DNA of 64,000 nucleotides from Pyrocephalus nanus. Lineage: Eukaryota > Chordata > Aves > Passeriformes > Tyrannidae. Below the pieces are notes generated by a model that was not told the origin of the DNA, did not search any database, and saw only the letters and a list, made by a program, of their open reading frames with translations. Below, piece after piece: positions 1 through 10,598 of this stretch (positions are counted from its first letter, which is position 1; each line of letters opens with the position of its first letter). The position numbers were made by a program, and so were the translations under genes. The DNA is taken from the NCBI GenBank assembly GCA_038380795.1, contig CM076263.1, forward strand, positions 6,190,709-6,254,708, written 5' to 3'.

Positions 1-1525
1 CACTTTTATTATTATTGCATTTTGAAAGAAAAAATAAGATCCTGAATTATTATTTCTTATTTTTGAAAAAGTTACATGACCTTTAAATACCAGAGGGCCT
101 CACAGCCTTGGGAAATTTTTCTAAATGGATAAATTCAGTTTTAAACCAAACACACAAAATAAAAATGTTGATTGATATTGTCAAAGATGCTCTTTCTTAG
201 GAAAATAAAGCATTAATAAACTGCTTCTTTGCCATTTGGATCCTTCCAGATAGGAAACCTTCACATTAATGACTGTGGAAAAGAAAGTAACATTTATATG
301 ACTCTGATCTTGATGTTGTAAAAACAGCTAGGAGTAATGCATTGTAATTGTAAGGCTTGAATTGGAGAAACAAGCATATTTTGTCCCTGGTGACAAAAAA
401 AAAAAATTACTTTTTTATGTAAAATCACTATGTTAATTTTCTTGTCATGGCTACACTATTTCTTGGCGAATTCTGTGTATAATAGATAGAAATCTCTCCC
501 ATAACTTTCACCTGTCTGCATCCCCCTCCACCCACATCTGCACAAACATACTACCAAGCCATACCCTGGGCTGTGTGGGTCAATAGTTGTCACAGTCCCT
601 CTTGGAGCAGGTTTCAGATCAGAGCTGGGTGAAACAGCATTATTTTCTGTGGTCCAGTTCTGCAAAAATACTCAGGACAGAGTAAACAACCTTCCCTATT
701 CAACAAAGTATTTAAAGCTGGCTTACATTTTTTTAAGTGCTCAAGACCCTTGAAGCTGAAGGCACACCAGCATTTTTTAGGCATAAATATAAGCTTAAGC
801 ACGTCATTGAGTAGGTAGTGAAGAAGAATTGTTATCACAGTGTAAGGCTTTATGGAAAAATTAAACAATTGACAGCCATTACTTTGTGAACAAATTGTAG
901 GTCAGTCATGTGGATTAAAGGATATTTCAGAGATTATTATTTTTCCCTGTATTTATTTATTTTGGTCATTTTTCTGAAAGCTCAAACTAACTAGATATCA
1001 TTTAGCCTTCCAGGCCTGGAGGGAAATATTCATAGGAGATCCTTTTCAAAATATTAAGAGTAAAATTGGATGAAATGATTTTAATGCAAGGGAAAAATAA
1101 TAATTTTTGAGAGGAAGTAATGTTCAGTGTTGAAAATTGTAACAATGTTCATTATTCTATTGGGTTTCAGAATAAGTAGCCCCCTTCGCACATCTTTGCC
1201 ATTAAGAATGATATAACCATGTTGTTTATTCTTTAATTAGTTTTCTAAACACATAACAAACTAAGCTGAATAAATCAAACTGACCTTTAAGTTCCCAGAA
1301 TTACAGCCTATTTAAAGGGCCATAATAAGGTAATAATAACCCAAGCTAATAGTAGTTCTACTTCCTGTAGTCTATGTCTTTCCATGTGATATGCAACAAT
1401 AATAATTTTAGTGTTATTACAAATTATTCCCATAGTTCAGGTTTAATACAGTATTGATGTTGTTACAAATATAGATTTGTCAGTAAAGATACAAAAAAAG
1501 TCAGTCCCACTTAATGCTGGCTAAC
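1..1525. other. AT-rich single-copy stretch
   Basis: No repeat, RNA gene or coding exon is recognised here. The only low-complexity element is a 12-A run at 395-406. Open frames on either strand stay below about 85 codons and resemble nothing I know. TTTATTTATT-type runs near 950-960 are ordinary for AT-rich avian non-coding DNA. Confidence 0.6.
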
Positions 1526-1589
1526 AAATAAAAAAAACCCAAACCCTAACAAAACCAAGAGAAAAAAAAAAAAAAAAAAAACCAAACAT
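1526..1589. repeat. A/C-rich low-complexity tract with poly-A
   Basis: An A-rich stretch with short C runs (AAACCCAAACCC-like) leads into 20 uninterrupted A at 1562-1581. No CR1, SINE or retrocopy body was recognised immediately upstream, so I treat it as simple low-complexity DNA and not as a retroposon tail. CCCTAA occurs once, which is not enough to call telomeric repeat. Confidence 0.8.
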
Positions 1590-3627
1590 CACTTTACAGA
1601 TTAATACACGGGGGAGAAAAAAGTAGAAGTGAAAAACAATGGTTCAATTTCTTTAAAGTTCTTAATCTGAAAAAGAGAATATCAAGGAGAAGAAATGGCA
1701 TAGACATGGCAAGTGTGTGCTATTACTGCATTTCTAGGTTGAAAGCCTAGCCTTTGTGGTTGGTGTTACACATCAGTTATTTTGCTGGTGTGAATCCACT
1801 AAACTTTAGCATAATTTTGTCGATTTTATATCACCTACTCTAGAGCAGAATTTGATGCAGAAATATCTGAGATGATATGGTTAGTCATTCTACTCATTAT
1901 CAAGAAAATCATAGCAATTCTGCATATTTTGTGTTTGTCTTGGGCTTGCCTGGCCCTTGGTCTAACTGGTTTTGTTATGTGCTACATCTACAGCACACAC
2001 ACCTCTGAGCTGAAATATGGCATGCGCCATAATCTCTGAAAAATGATGGTGTTTCTTGCTAGATCCCAGTTGAGTGCTGGATGTAAAAGCTTGTCTCTCT
2101 TGTTCCACTTTAATTTGAAGAAAACAAGTAAATGCAAAGCCCTGATGGTTTGAGATAACCTGTTTGATCATGCTCTGGATCAGAACATGAATGAGCACAC
2201 ATCCATTTACCAGTGCAGAAAACGTAGTTGTTGCACTGATTGCCAGCTCCTAGTTCCTCAAATTTCTGCCTATTCCACTGATATTTAACTGAACAGGGAG
2301 CAAAAGTTTCTCTGGAGAGCTGGGTTTCCTGCAATTTCTTTATCCATCGAGTATTCCAGGGGCAATAACAGACATTGCCTTAGCAAGGGTGAGGGACTCG
2401 AATTATCCTCTAATATTGAGTCCAGTACAACTGACACTGTAAACATCCCTCACTTTAATAAGAGCACTGTAGTCAGTTTTGTTAAAGCTCAAGCATGTGA
2501 ATATGAAGGACCAACAAATGATCCTGTGTCAGCTCACCTGGGACGAGTCACATGTATTAAGCCTGTAGCAAATGTGAGGTAATATGCACTAAGCTTTTAG
2601 AAGAAAGAGAACTTACCCTACTTACCTTACATTCATCTTGGATAAGAGTGTCTACATGGATTTGTTATCACAGTTTAGCTCACGTTTTCACTAATTACAT
2701 AAATAAATGATTTGTGCACCTGGCACACTAGTCCAGATGTTGTTCATATGCATAATAAAGAAATCCTATCTTGCCTGCAGAACTTGCTTTTTAGCAAACA
2801 AGGCAAAGGGTTGTTGTTATTCCCTATTTTGCAACAGGGGAACAGAAATACTATATTACTGAGAAGCTAGTTTGTCCTTAGTAACGCCACTAAACTGTGG
2901 GAAGACACAGGACTAAACTCATGTATCAGATGAGATAGCTGTGAAATCATCTTTCTGGTCAATAGATAGGCTTTCCCACCAGAGTAGATGCTTGGATTTT
3001 TTTCTCACACATATATGAGAGAAACATCTGAGCCCCAGAAAGATTTCACTCCTGGTGGCTCACAAGAGTCCTCTCTCAAATGTGTCATTCAAACTCCGTA
3101 TATGGATAAGGCATTCAGAGGGATTTATGGGCCCTCTCTTGCAAATCATGGGACTTGTGTCAAATGGGAAGGAAGCTCACTGCTAGCAGTGATCACACTC
3201 TTTACAGGTCTACTTAGCACCTGCTAGGAAGTGATTTAAGAACAATACTATGAAGTTGCTTTGGTTACATTCAGGCTTCTGCTTACCCAGGATTCAGAAG
3301 AATTCAAGGAAAATGCTACAATAGGATATTGTTTTTACTGTACATATTAAAAATACCTTTGTAAATATCCTCTGCAAAAATCACCAACAAAGCCTTTTCC
3401 AGTGAGGAGAATTCAAGAAGCTTGATGAGCAGCCCTCTGAGCTCACTACTGTACAATATCCACAGTTTACAGAACAACCCTCGCATGAATTTGTTTTTAT
3501 TTGCACTACTATAGATAACTAAATAAGCAGAAAAAGCATAGGAATTATGAGAAATGCTCGGTAGTCAAACGTGTGCTATGTGACCCACCAATTTTACTTA
3601 AGACTGTTCATATATGATCTTATTTTG
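1590..3627. other. Single-copy stretch, nothing recognised
   Basis: No repeat or gene is recognised. One exact 16-bp palindrome lies at 3177-3192 (centre CTAG), but about one such palindrome is expected by chance in 64 kb. Confidence 0.5.
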
Positions 3628-3666
3628 AAACAAAAACCAAATAAATAAACAAACAAATAAATAAAG
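3628..3666. repeat. AAAT/AAAC microsatellite-like tract
   Basis: A-rich sequence with mixed AAAT and AAAC units. It is short, imperfect and strand-asymmetric, and typical of simple-sequence drift. Confidence 0.8.
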
Positions 3667-4198
3667 TCATAGAGTAGAGATTAAGAGTGATTCCAGGAGA
3701 CACCTGGAGATACCATATCAATTAGGTTTGCACTTAAGAGAAATTCTTCAAACTGATGTTGGTCATACCCTGGATTCAAAAGTAATAATGAGAAAAATTG
3801 AAAGACGTCTATGTTTCTCCTCCTTACATCGCAATGCAACTCTGTTCCTTTATCCCACAGATGACAAGTTCCTAGTAAACATACATGCACATGCACCCAA
3901 TACAGGTCAAGCTGTGTGTTGTCTTAAACTTACCATTCCTTCAAAGATGATGAGCAAAAATACACTCATATTTCCTGTACAAATATGCCATAGACAAATT
4001 CATGAATGTTGCTGCCTTTTTGAATATTTGCTGCATTCAAAGAACACTAACAAATTTTTAAAAGAGGTGTTTTTCCAGAAGGTTGATTTTGTGGTTTTTT
4101 TCTTCAGTTAACTGGATATCTATTTGCATATGGGGACCTGTGATGATGAATTTTATCCAGCAGAGTAAAGGGAAGGAGGAGGGAAATAAATGGATGGA

Positions 4199-4420
4199 GG
4201 CAGCATGGCCTAGTGAATAAAGTAATAGACTTAGGGGAATCAGGAGACCTAGATACTATTCCCAGCTCTTCCCTGCAGTGTGACTTTAGGCAAGTCTCTG
4301 AGCAAGCTTTCCCTTGCCACTCTGTTGTCTATTTTTATTGTAAACTCTTCAGAGCAAGCAACATCCCTCGCTACATGTTTGTACAGTCCCAAGTGCAAAG
4401 GAGCTCTGTTCTGCATTGGA
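4199..4420 (+). mobile_element. MIR-type tRNA-derived SINE, near complete
   Basis: The 5' part has the tRNA-like head: GGCCTAGTGAATAAAG as an A-box relative at about 4207, then ATCAGGAGACCTAG and ACTATTCCCAGCTCT as the B-box region (about 4239-4268). The conserved core GTGTGACTTTAGGCAAGTC follows at 4278-4296. The distal part (GTAAACTCTTCAGAGCA, then TGTTTGTACAG near 4376-4386) resembles the 3' tail of an old sauropsid SINE. The middle, normally pyrimidine-rich and ending in a CATCTGTAAAATGGG-like core, is missing or heavily diverged. Divergence throughout points to an ancient insertion. The family assignment comes from remembered consensus features; an alignment would settle the subfamily. 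Confidence 0.75.
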
Positions 4421-5754
4421 ACATCCTACACACAGTAATTGAAACAAACCTCCACGATCCACACGTCAGAGAGAATGTTAACCTATCTTCCTGCAGCCAG
4501 TGTGGCTGCAGACAGTTTTGGGTTGTATGCAGCATCCAGATCACAGAAATAAACAAAACTGTCCCTCAGCAAGGCAGGATTTTATTGGCATCAGTAATTC
4601 CAGTGCAAAGCAGCACTGCAAAAACCTGGGTCCTGAAAAAAATGTCTATATAGGCTTTAATAACAGAACAAGTACATCGGCTTTTATTGAGAGATAAAGT
4701 ACATATGAGTTCCAAGGAAAAAAATTAAATGAAGTATTCTGGTATTCAAAAAACACAGGATGTCTGAAAGAGAGGAAAGGCAAGAGCTGGAGTGAAGAAG
4801 GGGACCAAGATCTCTTCTGTTAACACCTATCTATGTACTGTGCATGCTTTGCCTCAGATAGTAGAGCAGTAGCTGTGTTCAGCCTCGTACTTCAACCTCC
4901 CCTAAAGGACATTATTATAGGCAGAGAGTGTGAAATTGTGTATTTTGTCCTCACAAAAAACTTTGAAAATAAAGAAAGATGGAACCTGACAGGAAGCAGC
5001 TACCTACATAACTCTAACATCCAGCACCACAAGGACAGAAGGTTAGATTCTTCTGGCACAGCACTTTAAATTGAAATGTGGGAGCTTTCCTGGATAGAAC
5101 ACTGTTGTGGATGTTCTCTGCTGAACTCCCAGAGAAGTATCTCTCAGGGAAGTGCAGCATGGACATAAAATTAACTAATCCTGAAATGGTGTCTTAAGGG
5201 TTTTTCTTTAGTGAAGTCATTTCTGACATCTACTCATGTAGACATGCCTAGTTTTAAGGTTAAGACTGCATTGTAATTTAAGCACAGATTTGAGGGTATT
5301 CTTTATTCAGAGTTCAATCAGCACTGACATACTAACGTTTCTCACCTCAGCAAGAGTGAGGATCCTCAGTATAAGTTTTGGAACTTGCATGGAATGAATC
5401 CCAGGTTATGTCAAACCATAAAAACAGTGTCATGCACCATGAACTCTGATCAAGGCAGGCATGCACAGAGCATAGCAAGCAACAGTTTAGCCCTACACCA
5501 ACCATGATCATCTTAGCCCTTCCTAGGAGCAATGTGGATTTATGAAGTCCAGGCTGCAGGTTAGTGACAACCAGCATGTGTCAGACAACAAAAGGTCCTT
5601 GCAACCCAATATTTATAACTCAGTGCTGATGCTGTAGGTAGGTATAGCCCAGTGGGCTCAGGTACTCACAGTACTTTTACAATAGCTTTGAGCTCAGCTC
5701 TGACTAATCATCAGACACTGACTCCTTTCCCAGTGAGATTTTGCAGGCCTTGCT
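4421..5754. other. Single-copy stretch with one short perfect hairpin
   Basis: No gene or repeat is recognised. At 4491-4511 CTGCAGCCA and TGGCTGCAG form a perfect 9-bp stem around a GTG loop. This is close to what chance gives in 64 kb, so no function is claimed. A frame open from 4213 to 4653 begins inside the SINE and looks fortuitous. Confidence 0.5.
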
Positions 5755-6299
5755 GTGACTGATGAACATCTGTGGTGGGTGGACCACAGCCAGCAACTAA
5801 GCAACACCCCCCCACCAGATTCTCACTCACACCTGTCCCCGGCAGGATGGAGGAGAAAATAAGAGTAGTAAAAATAAGAAAACTCATGGTTCAAGAAAAG
5901 GCAAGAGGGGAAAATCAAGGTGATACAAAGGCAATTGCCACCTCCAACAACCGAATGTTGTGCTGCCAGTCTCCAAGCAACAGCCAGCTTTGCAGACGAC
6001 CCACAAACACTCTGCAGTTTTTATTGCTGAGCATCGTGCTACATGGTAAAGAATGTCCCTTTGGTCAGTTTGGGTCAGCTGTCGCAGCTATATCCCTCCC
6101 TGCTTCTGGCCCACCCCTAGTCTGCTCATTGCAAGAGGGCAGAGTAAGAAAAAGGAAAAACCTTGACACAGCAAACCCTGTTCAGCAACAACTAAAACGC
6201 AGGTGTGCTACCAACATTGTTTTAGTCAGAAATCCAAAACACAGCACTATTCAAGCTGGTGTGAAGGAAGTTATTTCCAGCTTAGACAGATCCAGTACA
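5755..6299 (+). mobile_element. Avian ERV long terminal repeat (ERVL-like), likely solo
   Basis: The block from GGTGGGTGGACCACAGCCAG (5774-5793) to CCAGTACA (ending 6299) follows in order the landmarks of a repeated LTR I associate with avian ERVL-like elements. These are an ACCACAGCCAGCA segment, a GATGGAGGAGA segment near 5846, a TCATGGTTCAAGA segment near 5885, CAGTTTTTATTGCTGAGCAT as a degenerate TATA region near 6015, and the diagnostic CCCTTTGGTCAGTTTGGGTC at 6057-6076. The 3' end is the expected CA. The 5' boundary is uncertain by several tens of bases; the usual TG start is not clear. I saw no gag, pol or env remnant on either side, so it looks like a solo LTR. A 200-codon frame (5772-6374, without an ATG at its beginning) lies across it and is not a viral gene. 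Strand follows the TATA-to-CA order. Confidence 0.72.
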
Positions 6300-8284
6300 A
6301 CAACTGAAGTTAATTTCAGTTTGATATATTTGCCCTCATCACCCATTCTCAGCCTAAACCTTCAAATACCTTGAGTTTGAGAGAGGTTCAAATAGTCTTA
6401 GGAATAACTCAAAGTGAGTTTATTATAACTGTTGAGCTTCGAGATGCCTTTAACAAAAGTGTCATTCAGGAAAGCACATAAACCAGTGACTTTCAGTCTA
6501 GGATCTAAGAATGGATTTCAGAAGAGTCAACCAAGTATGAGGAAAATAGCCTTGCATAAACTATACAAAATACTTCCCACACATTAAAAAACTTTGGGAA
6601 TCTGAAAACAGGGAGTGGGGCGGGGGAGAAAAAAATTACTTTAGAAATACTTCAGAATCATGTTAATACTGGAAATTATTTTGAATTAGTATAAGACTTT
6701 CATTTTAATGTCAGAGAGAAAACAATCAAGGACATTAACCATGCAAATGCACAAAAAGTTTTACATTCCCATTGAAATTTCTTGTCAGCTTCATTTAAAA
6801 TTATTTTTTTCCATCCTTTGACATATTTATTTGTCTTTGCAATTTTTTTTAATTTACTTGTTTAAAAGTTTTCTGCCTTCAATAGCAGCTGGAATCCCAA
6901 AATGAAATTAAAACCACGTAGGTGCCAATATATATATTCAATAGATATGAGACTAAATTAAACTAATTGACATTTTATTAATATTCTGCTGTTTGTTCCC
7001 GCAGAGTTAAAACCGTACTTGAGATCCCATTATATGAAAATATACTCTGGACCATCTGGTAGCCAAACATTTCTGATTATAAATAAGTCATTTTTTGTTA
7101 ATTATTTATTTGGGAGCTTTTGTTTATTATATAAAAATTTGGAAAGGGAGAAGAAATAGGAAAATGTGCTGGGTTTTATATTACATCTTTCATAAACAAA
7201 CCTATTTTTTTGCAGAAAAATCTGGTTGAGACAGGAGAGGACCCTGAATATTCATTTGAATTAGAAAATAGTTTCTGAAGCGAGTCTTGTTTGCAGCCCT
7301 TTTGGCTTTTCTTTGTGTGAACATACAGGCACTTAGTCTCAGTAGAGAAGACACTCAGAAGCAGTAAACATTTAGCTGTAATGTTAAATTCTAAAAAAGG
7401 AAGAAAATTGTTTATCAGAAAGAACACAAGAGGATGGAGGCACTTAATGAAAAAGAAAAGAAGGTAAATCCTTTTGATAATGATAAGGAAGTACTGGGAC
7501 CGCTAGTAAAGGAAAGAGCTGAAGGCTCTTCATCACTGGAGGTCTCCAAGAAATTATTAACTGTTATCAGAAATGATGTAAATAAAACTGATCTTTTCTT
7601 GAGGAATTACACTTGAGACAATGGACTACTTCGTTTTTCAACATATTGTGCAACACTGAAATGGTTTATGGCTTAAAATCACTGAAGCCAACTCCCTGCC
7701 CCAGTATACCTCCTGGATTTCAGGGAATTGGACTGGGACTTAAGCCTCCTCATAACATAAAGGTGGCACTATTGTGTAGTCATCTCAGGTTTAAGGAGAA
7801 GTAAAGAAGGCTGAGAGGAGGGCATAGCCCATAGACTCATTTGCACACTCTCTCATGTGAGAGACTGGGTTATTAAATGCTACTGTCTCAAGCAATCAGC
7901 AGAGTGGCCCCCACGTGTTGAGGGAGTGTATATTGCTGACACCTCAGGCTACAAGCTGGGTGTTAAATAAGATAAGGAAAGAGGAAAATCCAACCCCCAA
8001 GACTTAGTGGTTCTTTGTCTTGATACAAATGACTCAGCAGTGACAAGTCCCCTCAGGGAAAGCACCGAGGCATTCAGCATGGCCTGGAGGTATTCATCTC
8101 TGCTGACCTGCCACCACAGGCCCACCTGTGCTGACTTAATAGGCAGCTGTAACATCTTAGAGGGTGTCAAAGACTCATGACATGTCCTGTGATCCAGTAT
8201 TACATCAGCCCTTGTAAAACTCCCTGCCCTAGGGAAGGTAATGTGGGCATTTCTACCCAGCCTAAGCCCAGTCAAAGACTCAGT
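6300..8284. other. Single-copy stretch; one 60-codon frame with a good Kozak context
   Basis: No recognised repeat. T-rich runs occur near 6800-6860. A 60-codon frame at 7434-7616 (+) starts in strong context (AGGATGG). It is rich in Lys and Glu, and its stretch SSSLEVSKKLL looks like the end of CR1 ORF2, so it may be a decayed CR1 scrap and not a gene. Positions 6960-7005 resemble a splice acceptor, but the open frame behind it is only about 20 codons. Confidence 0.45.
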
Positions 8285-8461
8285 GGACTTCATCCAATGG
8301 ACTTGGACTTGCCCTGCCACAAAATTCTCACACACATGGTCTTCCCCCACCACCTTGGACTTTGTTCACCTGTGGACCTTCTTCCTTCATCACATGGGAC
8401 TTCCTTCACCAACACAGGCTTTATCCTTTACCACCCTGGGCTACCCTTGATGGATTCTGAC
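8285..8461 (+). repeat. Degenerate ~20-bp tandem repeat (minisatellite)
   Basis: Consecutive units can be read as TTCCCCCACCACCTTGGAC (8342-8360), TTTGTTCACCTGTGGACC (8361-8378), a 22-bp unit (8379-8400), TTCCTTCACCAACACAGGC (8401-8419), a 22-bp unit (8420-8441) and TACCCTTGATGGATTCTGAC (8442-8461). They share a TT..TTCACCAC..TGGGAC pattern. More decayed units extend left to about 8285. Unit length varies from 18 to 22 bp. The array stays open in two plus-strand frames, but nothing suggests it is translated. Confidence 0.65.
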
Positions 8462-9686
8462 TGCAATCATCATTTTAATAAGACTGGGACTCTTTATCAC
8501 CTAGAAGACCTCAAGATGAAGATCAACATGACAACATCAGAATCCAAGCAAATCCACATTTGACTGCCAAGGAACCAACATGTTACAGTTAAAAGACTTC
8601 CCAGTCATTGAAGACAGGTCACTCCAGACACTTTTGAAGGAAAAGCAGAAGTTACAATGATAAAACTGAAGAGGTCTTTTTGTAGGCAGAGGCAGAGAGC
8701 TTAGACAACGTGCTGTAACAGTGATAAAGTTTTAAAGACAATATTCCTCACAGAATAGGAATGGCAAACAAATGAAGAGAAGAAAAATTTCTGTAACAAA
8801 CTTTTTATTCATTCCTTGGCAAAACAGACTACTGACAATCCTTAACCACACAGACTAGAGGAAAGGAGTATCTGCTAAGTTGCTCCCAGCCCCTCATCAG
8901 GCTGGAGTATTTCCCCTAGGCCCTTCTGCTGGGCTTGCTCCATCTCAGTTTTGAGGTTCCTAGTTAGCAGCAACTTCATAGTATTGTTTGTACAAATATT
9001 TTGAATCCTAATAGAGCTTACTATCAGGAAATTACCCTTATGACTTATTTCTTCCACTTATTTCTCACATTACTTATAGTTATGAGTACAGGTGTCTTCT
9101 TTTGCTTTAGGGGGTAGCACATAAGAAGTACCTGCTGGACTTAACAGTGTACACTTATCTATATGCATATGCATATGATCTGCGTGTATGACTGAGGTTC
9201 CCAAGCAGTATTGAAATATAACTCTAAATCACTTTCATAAAACATTAATAAAGTAAACTGAACTTTAGATACTGGTTTCCCACTATTTTGTTTATATGGG
9301 TTGTCTTATAAAATAACATTATCAGTAAAAAAGGGAAAGAGGAAGAAACCTGTCTTGTTTCAGTTTGTAGGGGGAGGGGGATTGGTGGTTGTTGCTTTGA
9401 TTTTTTCCACTTGATTGGGCCTGTCAATGTGTTTGGGGAAAACCACTGTTTTGAATGAAGGAGACAAAGAATTTTCATATCACTTGAGTAGCCCTCCAGA
9501 CTCAAAAGTCTTGTAACAGTCAAAGAAGCCATTAATGGGAGCCATTAAAATCAGACTCTGTAATAAACCTTTACATGGTTTAAAATGTAAACAGTCTTTG
9601 TAGTCACACAGCATAATTTTCTATAGAACACACAATTAGTTCATGAGGCTTTGAGTTAATTCTTCACGGAATTAAAATGGATATTC
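8462..9686. other. Single-copy stretch, nothing recognised
   Basis: No repeat family or gene was recognised. ATATGCATATGCATAT at about 9162-9177 is a short self-complementary motif. A G-run (GGGGGAGGGGG) lies at 9370-9380. Confidence 0.5.
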
Positions 9687-9750
9687 GAAGAAGAAAAAGG
9701 AGAAAGTGGAGGGAAGAGAAAGAGGAAAGAAAATGAAGAAGGAAAAAGGG
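9687..9750 (+). repeat. Purine-rich (GA) tract
   Basis: 64 bp of almost pure purine (AAGAAAAAGGAGAAAG-type), broken by only two T. Mirror-like purine tracts of this kind can adopt triplex structure. It directly precedes the G/T-rich tract. Confidence 0.8.
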
Positions 9751-9766
9751 TTTACCACTGCCACTG

Positions 9767-9918
9767 TAATTTTGTTTTTGATTTGGGGTGGGGTTTTTTT
9801 TGGTTTAGGGGTTCTGGTTTTGGTTTGGGTTTTTGTGTATTTTTGTTTGTTGGTTTGGTTTTGTTTGGGTTTTAGGGAGAAAAGGGTTGATAGGTTTATT
9901 TATTTGTTTGTTTATTTT
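9767..9918 (+). repeat. G/T-rich low-complexity tract
   Basis: About 150 bp made almost only of G and T on the plus strand (TTTGGTTT, TTTGGGTTTTTG and TTTGTTTG units). G runs of three or more fall at about 9785, 9790, 9808 and 9827, so a weak long-looped quadruplex is possible. Fragments such as GGTTTAGGGG look telomere-like but are not repeated in register. Confidence 0.8.
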
Positions 9919-10537
9919 ACTGTTCAAGTGGTATCCACTGGATATTGCCAGCCCTGTGTTTGTGAGATGGAACAATAATCTATTTCTGTTTTTCTTATCA
10001 ATACTTACAAATGCAGTTTTAGTTTTCCTCCCACCATAGTATAAAATAGTTCATTATTGCCTATGGATTTTGAAAAATAAATAAAAATTGTGGTGACAAC
10101 TGGGGCAAAAATGGGACTGCAAACATGGAGCAGTTTAGGTTCAGCATGGATAGGTAATATGAGGACTGGGAAAACTGGCAGAAAGAAATTAAAGAAATCT
10201 GCCCTGCTTATGACGGTGGAAAGAAAATTACTGATATGAACATTTTCCCTGGGAAGAAAGAAAGGACAAGAGAGGAAAGCAGGAATAAGGAAACAGAGAT
10301 TTGAAGTCCTCTGCATGTCAGGCACGGAGAATCCCTTATTGAGGAGGAAAATAGAAGAGAATGAGATGTGAGAGTGGCTAATAAGGGAGACACAGAGTCC
10401 CTGATGCAATGCACTAAAAGAAGAAAGAGGGTCTGCTGCAGTGCAAGGGACTAAGCTGACAGGAGACATGTCAGATACAATGCTGGCTCCAATGGCAGAA
10501 GCATCCCAGTGGGCAAAAGTGAGTGGTATGAATCATG

Positions 10538-10598
10538 AAAAAAAACAGCCAAACAAACAAAAAATCAACAAAAAAACCCCAACCAACCAAACAAAGCC
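10538..10598 (+). repeat. A/C-rich low-complexity tract
   Basis: AAACAAAC, CCAACCAACC and AAAAACCCC-type units. In composition it is the complement of the G/T tract about 650 bp upstream. Confidence 0.75.

Noticed and set aside
1530..1590. Interstitial telomeric repeat
   Set aside because: Only one CCCTAA, embedded in generic A/C-rich sequence.
3177..3192. Perfect 16-bp palindrome
   Set aside because: About one such palindrome is expected by chance in 64 kb.
4491..4511. 9-bp stem hairpin as an RNA element
   Set aside because: Close to chance expectation, and too short for a microRNA precursor.
4213..4653. 146-codon plus-strand frame
   Set aside because: Begins inside the MIR-type SINE tRNA-like head and shows no protein similarity or splice context.
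5772..6374. Longest open frame (200 codons) as a protein gene
   Set aside because: It lies across the ERV LTR, does not begin at an ATG, and its product matches no viral or host protein I know. LTRs often contain fortuitous frames.
10005..10469. 154-codon minus-strand frame
   Set aside because: Phe/Ser/Leu-rich product from A/G-rich plus strand; no similarity, no splice sites of note.
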